Shown: positions 13,284 through 16,874 of the stretch, one piece after another | How the letters are laid out: each line of letters opens with the position of its first letter | Position numbering within the stretch: the first letter of the stretch is position 1 | Source: Gemmatimonadota bacterium | GTDB lineage: Bacteria > Latescibacterota > UBA2968 > UBA8231 | Direction of reading: 5' to 3' | NCBI GenBank assembly: GCA_028875335.1 | Contig: JAPPEF010000226.1 | Location: 1 to 16,874 of the forward strand | Length of the DNA stretch: 16,874 nt | Position numbers and translations under genes: made by a program | Notes under the pieces: model-generated | Told to the model about the DNA's origin: nothing | Database searches by the model: none | What the model saw: only the letters and a program-made list of their open reading frames with translations

Positions 13284-14098
13284 AGCTCAGTCTCCTCGGA
13301 GCTGTCCGACCTCAGTATTGGGGCCGCATGGTTGGCGTTCCGCCGGCGACTTATCCAGGATACCACCATAGCATAGCCCAGAACGGACATGATGGGAAAG
13401 ACGCTGGCGAACGCGATGAGGCCAAATCCGTCGATCAGCGGGCTGCGCCCGGGAACCGTGGCGGCGAGCCCCAAGCCCAGCGCGGCGACCACTGGCACTG
13501 TGACGGTCGATGTGGTGACGCCGCCGCTGTCGTAGGCGAGCGGCACAATGGTCCGACTCGACCGGAAGGTCTGGGCGATCACCACGAGATATGCGGCAAT
13601 GATGTACCAAGGCAAGGGCGTACCCGTGACAATGCGAAAGCAGCCCAGCGCCACCCCTGTGGCCACCCCGACCGCCACGGCGATTCTGAGGCCCCAGGCG
13701 TCGATCGCGCCGCCCGAGATCTCCTCGGCTTTGAGCGCGACCGCGATGAGCGATGGCTCAGCTACTGTCGTCGCAAAGCCGATCGCCGCGGCAAAGACGT
13801 AGACCAGCAGGTAGTCGTACCAGTCGACGCCGTCGGCCAGACTCGCCTGCCCAATGGTCTCGGGCGCGGTGAGCTGGCGCGCCATGGTCTCGCCGATGGG
13901 GAAGAGCGCCTCCTCCAAGCCAATGAGGAAGAGCGTCAGTCCCAATAGGACGAGGACAAACCCGGCCGCGATCCGGCGCAGGTTCGGCAGGTTGCGGCGC
14001 AGCACTGCAACCTGGAATAGAACGAGGACGCCGACAATGGGCACCACATCGAGCGCGGTGGAAAGCGCGGTGACGGCAATAGTGCGCAGGAACTCCAT
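13280..14098 (-). CDS. DUF1538 membrane protein, second of a pair (UmpB-like)
   Basis: This is an integral inner-membrane protein of 272 residues with about seven hydrophobic segments (roughly 7-33, 43-69, 92-121, 137-159, 164-178, 195-216, 223-248) and a polar, serine/acidic C-terminal tail. Signature motifs, shared with its neighbour, are GLTLFLIGLEEALFPIGE (53-70), GFATTVAEPSLIAVA (107-121), [13 protein letters not shown] (190-202) and [10 protein letters not shown] (223-232). DUF1538 pairs were reported as a two-component Na+(Li+,K+)/H+ antiporter (UmpAB) in Halomonas; I use this as family knowledge recalled from memory. It starts one base after the stop of the first DUF1538 gene and overlaps the P-II-like gene. 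Which of the two is UmpA or UmpB is not determined. Confidence 0.88.
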   Translation of the reverse strand: MEFLRTIAVTALSTALDVVPIVGVLVLFQVAVLRRNLPNLRRIAAGFVLVLLGLTLFLIGLEEALFPIGETMARQLTAPETIGQASLADGVDWYDYLLVYVFAAAIGFATTVAEPSLIAVALKAEEISGGAIDAWGLRIAVAVGVATGVALGCFRIVTGTPLPWYIIAAYLVVIAQTFRSSRTIVPLAYDSGGVTTSTVTVPVVAALGLGLAATVPGRSPLIDGFGLIAFASVFPIMSVLGYAMVVSWISRRRNANHAAPILRSDSSEETEL

Positions 14099-14099
14099 C

Positions 14100-14834
14100 T
14101 CAGTTCACCATGCCATAGGCCAGCACGAAGATCATGGGCGTCAGGCTGGCAAATGCGATGAGCCCGAAGCCGTCGACCATTGGGTTGCGCCCCCGGATTG
14201 ACGTGGCGAGCCCAACGCCCAACGCGGTGACGAGCGGCACTGTGATCGTGCTGGTGGTGACGCCGCCGGAATCGTAGGCCACGCCAATGATCTCTGCGGG
14301 CGCAAACGCGGTCATTGCGGTCACCAGCACGTAGCCCCCGATGATCAGCCGGTGGATCGGCCAGCCCTTGAGAATGCGCAGCACGCCGAGCACAATCGCC
14401 GTGCCGACCGAGACTGCCACCACCATGCGCAACTCAAAGGCGTACGCAGCGCGCACTTCATCGTCGTCGGCAATGGCACCGGCTTCTGCGGCGACCTCGG
14501 CCGCCTCCGCAGCAACGGCGATCAGGGCTGGTTCCGCGACCGTGGTGCCAAAACCCAGGCAAAAGGCAAAAGCCAACAGCGCGGTCGCGCTCCCCTTGCG
14601 CGCAAAGGCCTGCGCAATGGCCTCGCCGAGGGGAAAGAGACCGCTTTCGAGTCCTTGGATGAAGAGCGTCAGGCCGGCGATCACGCAGACCAAACCAACG
14701 GCGACGCGCCCTAAGTTCGGAAAGGGCTGCTGCAACACCACGAGTTGGAAGAACGCGATGACGATGATAATGGGAGCCAAATCGCGCAGCGCATCGATGA
14801 GCCGCTGCAATATAGCGCCTAGGGCTCTGGTCAC
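14100..14834 (-). CDS. DUF1538 membrane protein, first of a pair (UmpA-like)
   Basis: This is an integral membrane protein of 244 residues and a paralogue of the gene that follows. Shared motifs: [18 protein letters not shown] (54-71), [15 protein letters not shown] (94-108), [13 protein letters not shown] (188-200) and [10 protein letters not shown] (221-230). About seven membrane segments are predicted by eye. A helical acidic loop at about 109-127 ([19 protein letters not shown]) is absent or different in the partner. The two probably form one heteromeric transporter, as reported for UmpAB-type antiporters. The start is GTG at 14834, with a GGGGG stretch five bases upstream, overlapping the BCCT stop by 4 bp (GTGA), so translation is coupled with the transporter. 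Ion specificity cannot be told from the sequence. Confidence 0.88.
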   Translation of the reverse strand: MTRALGAILQRLIDALRDLAPIIIVIAFFQLVVLQQPFPNLGRVAVGLVCVIAGLTLFIQGLESGLFPLGEAIAQAFARKGSATALLAFAFCLGFGTTVAEPALIAVAAEAAEVAAEAGAIADDDEVRAAYAFELRMVVAVSVGTAIVLGVLRILKGWPIHRLIIGGYVLVTAMTAFAPAEIIGVAYDSGGVTTSTITVPLVTALGVGLATSIRGRNPMVDGFGLIAFASLTPMIFVLAYGMVN

Positions 14835-16393
14835 GGCGTCCCCCTCAGAATTCGTTCGCTGCGCAGCCCCATCCAGACGCAGACGGCCATTCCCAAGAGG
14901 ACAAGAGCGAACGGAAAGCCGGTTGCAAGCGAGGCCGCTTGCAGCGAATCCAGCCCTCCACCAAGCAGGAGTGCGATAGCGACTAACCCCTCAATAGTAC
15001 ACCAGAAGACGCGTTGCGCTACTGGGGCATCAACGTTGCCGCCGGCTGCAATGGTGTCCAGAATCAACGAACCGGAGTCCGACGAGGTAACGAAAAATAC
15101 GATGGTCAGCAGGAGCGCCACCGATGAAAGCAGCTTGGTCAACGGGAGTTGGTCGAACATTTTGAATAATGCAATTTCCAGCTTCCACGCCGCAACATTC
15201 TCCGTTACGCCGGTATAGCCCCCAACCATATTCTGGTGAAGGGCCGTGCCGCCAAAGGCACCAAACCACAGTAAGCATAACAGCATCGGCGGAATGAGGA
15301 CAAAAATCGTGAATTCGCGCACAGTGCGGCCCTTGGAAATGCGGGCGATGAACGTGCCGATAAAGGGTGCCCAGGCAAACCACCATGCCCAGTAGAAGGT
15401 CGTCCAACCGTGCAGGAAATCAACATCCTCGCGCCCTACCCAGTTACTGAGCGGCACGATATTGGCGAAATAGCTGCCGAGCGTGGCGAACATACTGCGG
15501 AAAATGTAGAGCGTCGGACCGAGTACAATGACCGCCAGCAGCAACAACAACGCGACAATGATGTTGAACTGGCTAAGGCGCTTGATCCCGACATTAATAC
15601 CCGCTAACACCGATGTCAGGGCGATGGACGTAATCACCACAATCAGCACTACCATGGTGGTGTTATTTGCGGGAACATCGAACAGATAATGCAGACCAGA
15701 GGTTAGCTGTTTAACTCCCAAGCCGAGCGAGGTCGCAAGCCCGAACAGACCGGCGAAGATGGCGAACGTATCGATGACGTGGCCGGGCCAGCCCCAGATG
15801 CGGTCGCCGAACAAGGGATAGAATGCCGAGCGAATGGTGAGCGGCAAGCCCCGGTTGTAGGCGAAGTACGCGAGCGCCAGCCCCACGACGCCGTAGATGC
15901 CCCAACCGTGTAGCCCCCAGTGAAAAACGGTTGCCGCGATGCCAACAGCAGCGGCTTCTTCTGTGCCGGCGGGAAGGCCGAGCGGCGGCTTCTGGAAGTA
16001 GTAGATCGGTTCGGCCACTCCGTAAAACAACAGACCAATGCCCACGCCAGCCGCAAAGAGCATGGCGAACCAAGTCGCGTTGGAGTACTCGGGTTTTGCA
16101 TCGGCCCCCCCGAGGCGCACCTTGCCGAGGGGCGAGCACGCTACGTACAGGCAAAAGAGCAAGGTGAGGTTGGCGGCAATCAGGAAAAACCAATCGAGAT
16201 TTATCGTGAGCCACTCGCGGGTATTTTTGAACACTTCCGTCGCGGCTTCTTGGAAGACGAGCGACCCGGCGACAAAGACGACGATGGTGATACTGGAGAT
16301 TACAAATACGGGAGTCAGATAGATATCTAAACCGAATAGCTTCCGGTATTCTCCGTCATCCAGCAGTTGTGGTTGCTTTTTATTTTTACTCAT
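14831..16393 (-). CDS. BCCT family transporter (betaine/choline/carnitine type)
   Basis: This is a 520-residue secondary transporter with 12 expected membrane segments. It likely imports a quaternary ammonium or betaine-type compatible solute. Family landmarks: [14 protein letters not shown] (116-129), the glycine-rich segment of the choline/betaine class; the tryptophan-rich signature around 330-341 ([12 protein letters not shown]) leading to [19 protein letters not shown]; and [16 protein letters not shown] (437-452). The polar N-terminal tail (about 25 residues) is short, and only about ten residues follow the last helix, so the long BetP-like osmosensing C-tail is missing. No clear ribosome binding site precedes the ATG. 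It lies 14 bp downstream of the FG-GAP/ASPIC gene and heads the DUF1538-P-II-CBS set. The exact substrate is not assignable. Confidence 0.93.
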   Translation of the reverse strand: MSKNKKQPQLLDDGEYRKLFGLDIYLTPVFVISSITIVVFVAGSLVFQEAATEVFKNTREWLTINLDWFFLIAANLTLLFCLYVACSPLGKVRLGGADAKPEYSNATWFAMLFAAGVGIGLLFYGVAEPIYYFQKPPLGLPAGTEEAAAVGIAATVFHWGLHGWGIYGVVGLALAYFAYNRGLPLTIRSAFYPLFGDRIWGWPGHVIDTFAIFAGLFGLATSLGLGVKQLTSGLHYLFDVPANNTTMVVLIVVITSIALTSVLAGINVGIKRLSQFNIIVALLLLLAVIVLGPTLYIFRSMFATLGSYFANIVPLSNWVGREDVDFLHGWTTFYWAWWFAWAPFIGTFIARISKGRTVREFTIFVLIPPMLLCLLWFGAFGGTALHQNMVGGYTGVTENVAAWKLEIALFKMFDQLPLTKLLSSVALLLTIVFFVTSSDSGSLILDTIAAGGNVDAPVAQRVFWCTIEGLVAIALLLGGGLDSLQAASLATGFPFALVLLGMAVCVWMGLRSERILRGTP

Positions 16394-16407
16394 ATCGTGG
16401 GGAGCGA

Positions 16408-16874
16408 TTAGTAGTCTCCGACTACAGCGTAGTTAGCCTCGCCTTCGACAATGCGCAAGAGGCGGTTGACAGGCACTCTTTCCCAAATTTGGCCTTTGCC
16501 GCTGGGCCAGCGAACCTCCAACCGCTCCACTTGGTCGGCCTGACCCAACCCCAAATGCAGAGCTAGAGCGTTATTCGAACCAAAACCGTAGCCGCTAGCC
16601 ACTTGGCCATGGACTTGTCGGGCACTGCAATAAGCTACGGCCCGCGCCCCAATGGCGTCGCGATTGCTAGCGGTACCTACCAGTTGCAGCCCCAGATAAT
16701 TGCCGACCGGTCCGTCGTTGCGGTAGAGACTATTGGGCCAAACATCGGCGTCGTAGTGGCCGCCCAAGCCTGCGTACAGATCCAGATCGCCATCGGCGTC
16801 AAAATCGGCAAAAGTGGCACCGTGTCCCTTGCCCAAATTGCCGACTCCGGCGGTAGCCGTCACTTCGACAAAAC
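16408..16874 (-). CDS. FG-GAP/VCBS repeat and ASPIC/UnbV domain protein, C-terminal fragment
   Basis: The gene continues beyond the right edge; only its last 154 or so residues are visible. The in-frame sequence starts FVEVTATAGVGNLGKGHGAT and contains a VCBS/FG-GAP calcium-loop block FADFDADGDLDLYAGLGG, followed by an ASPIC/UnbV domain: IGARAVAYCSARQVHGQVAS, GSNNALALHLGLGQADQVER, LEVRWPSGKGQ, and the closing INRLL-type strand (VPVNRLLRIVEG). The pair is typical of CRTAC1-like extracellular or cell-surface proteins; the signal peptide would be upstream. Its stop is 14 bp from the BCCT start, so they may share a transcript. The function of this family is generally unclear. Confidence 0.9.
   Translation of the reverse strand, partial: FVEVTATAGVGNLGKGHGATFADFDADGDLDLYAGLGGHYDADVWPNSLYRNDGPVGNYLGLQLVGTASNRDAIGARAVAYCSARQVHGQVASGYGFGSNNALALHLGLGQADQVERLEVRWPSGKGQIWERVPVNRLLRIVEGEANYAVVGDY

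Noticed and set aside
13328..13948. Long plus-strand open frame of 206 codons
   Set aside because: It is antisense to the DUF1538 gene, whose membrane motifs are clear. The predicted product is low-complexity and charged, without domain motifs.
1..16874. CRISPR arrays, tRNA or rRNA genes and transposases
   Set aside because: Searching by eye, no regularly spaced repeats, tRNA-like cloverleaf or rRNA-type stretch, or transposase-like frame was found.

Overview
The window reads as one ordinary bacterial chromosomal stretch: moderately GC-rich, dense, and mostly single-strand operons. No rRNA, tRNA, insertion sequence or CRISPR array was seen. Two gene-content themes stand out. One is the mix common in uncultured marine or sponge-associated lineages such as Poribacteria or Latescibacterota: Gfo/Idh/MocA oxidoreductase, SMP-30 lactonase, phytanoyl-CoA dioxygenase, 3-keto-glycoside hydrolase-like protein, NHL propeller, FG-GAP/ASPIC protein and ankyrin protein. 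The other is a BCCT compatible-solute transporter next to a DUF1538 pair, which suggests a salty habitat. The lineage is an inference, not something the sequence proves.

Layout. Positions 1-2110, minus strand: the start of a GNAT acetyltransferase running off the left edge, an unrecognised 291-residue protein, and an XRE-type regulator with a second, C-terminal winged-helix-like region and a conspicuous inverted repeat around its ribosome binding site. Positions 2111-5525, minus strand: an SMP-30/gluconolactonase protein, then a promoter, then a Gfo/Idh/MocA oxidoreductase overlapping an amidase by 4 bp. Positions 5526-7827, plus strand: a membrane-anchored 3-keto-disaccharide-hydrolase-like protein followed 10 bp later by a cytosolic ankyrin-repeat protein. 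Positions 7864-9647: an NHL beta-propeller (minus) diverging from a PhyH-family dioxygenase (plus).

Positions 9678-10910, minus strand, hold the most unusual gene: an ECF-like sigma-70 factor joined in one reading frame to a domain resembling the catalytic core of the phenylalanyl-tRNA synthetase alpha chain. Motif 2-like and motif 3-like blocks are recognisable, but the phenylalanine-pocket region is rewritten and the tRNA-binding N-terminus is absent. An in-frame ATG with a ribosome binding site lies exactly at the junction. A possible reading is amino-acid or adenylate sensing coupled to promoter choice. Diverging from it is an AbiE-type toxin-antitoxin locus with an apparently intact antitoxin and a frameshifted, C-terminally truncated toxin.

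Positions 12535-16393, minus strand, hold a tightly coupled operon: BCCT transporter, two tandem DUF1538 membrane proteins (the family of the UmpAB Na+(Li+,K+)/H+ antiporter), a P-II-like protein and a two-CBS-domain protein. Most junctions are 4-bp overlaps. This looks like a solute/cation transport module with two dedicated nucleotide-sensing regulators. The right edge holds the C-terminus of an FG-GAP/ASPIC (UnbV) protein. Product names come from motif recognition by eye; no database search was run.
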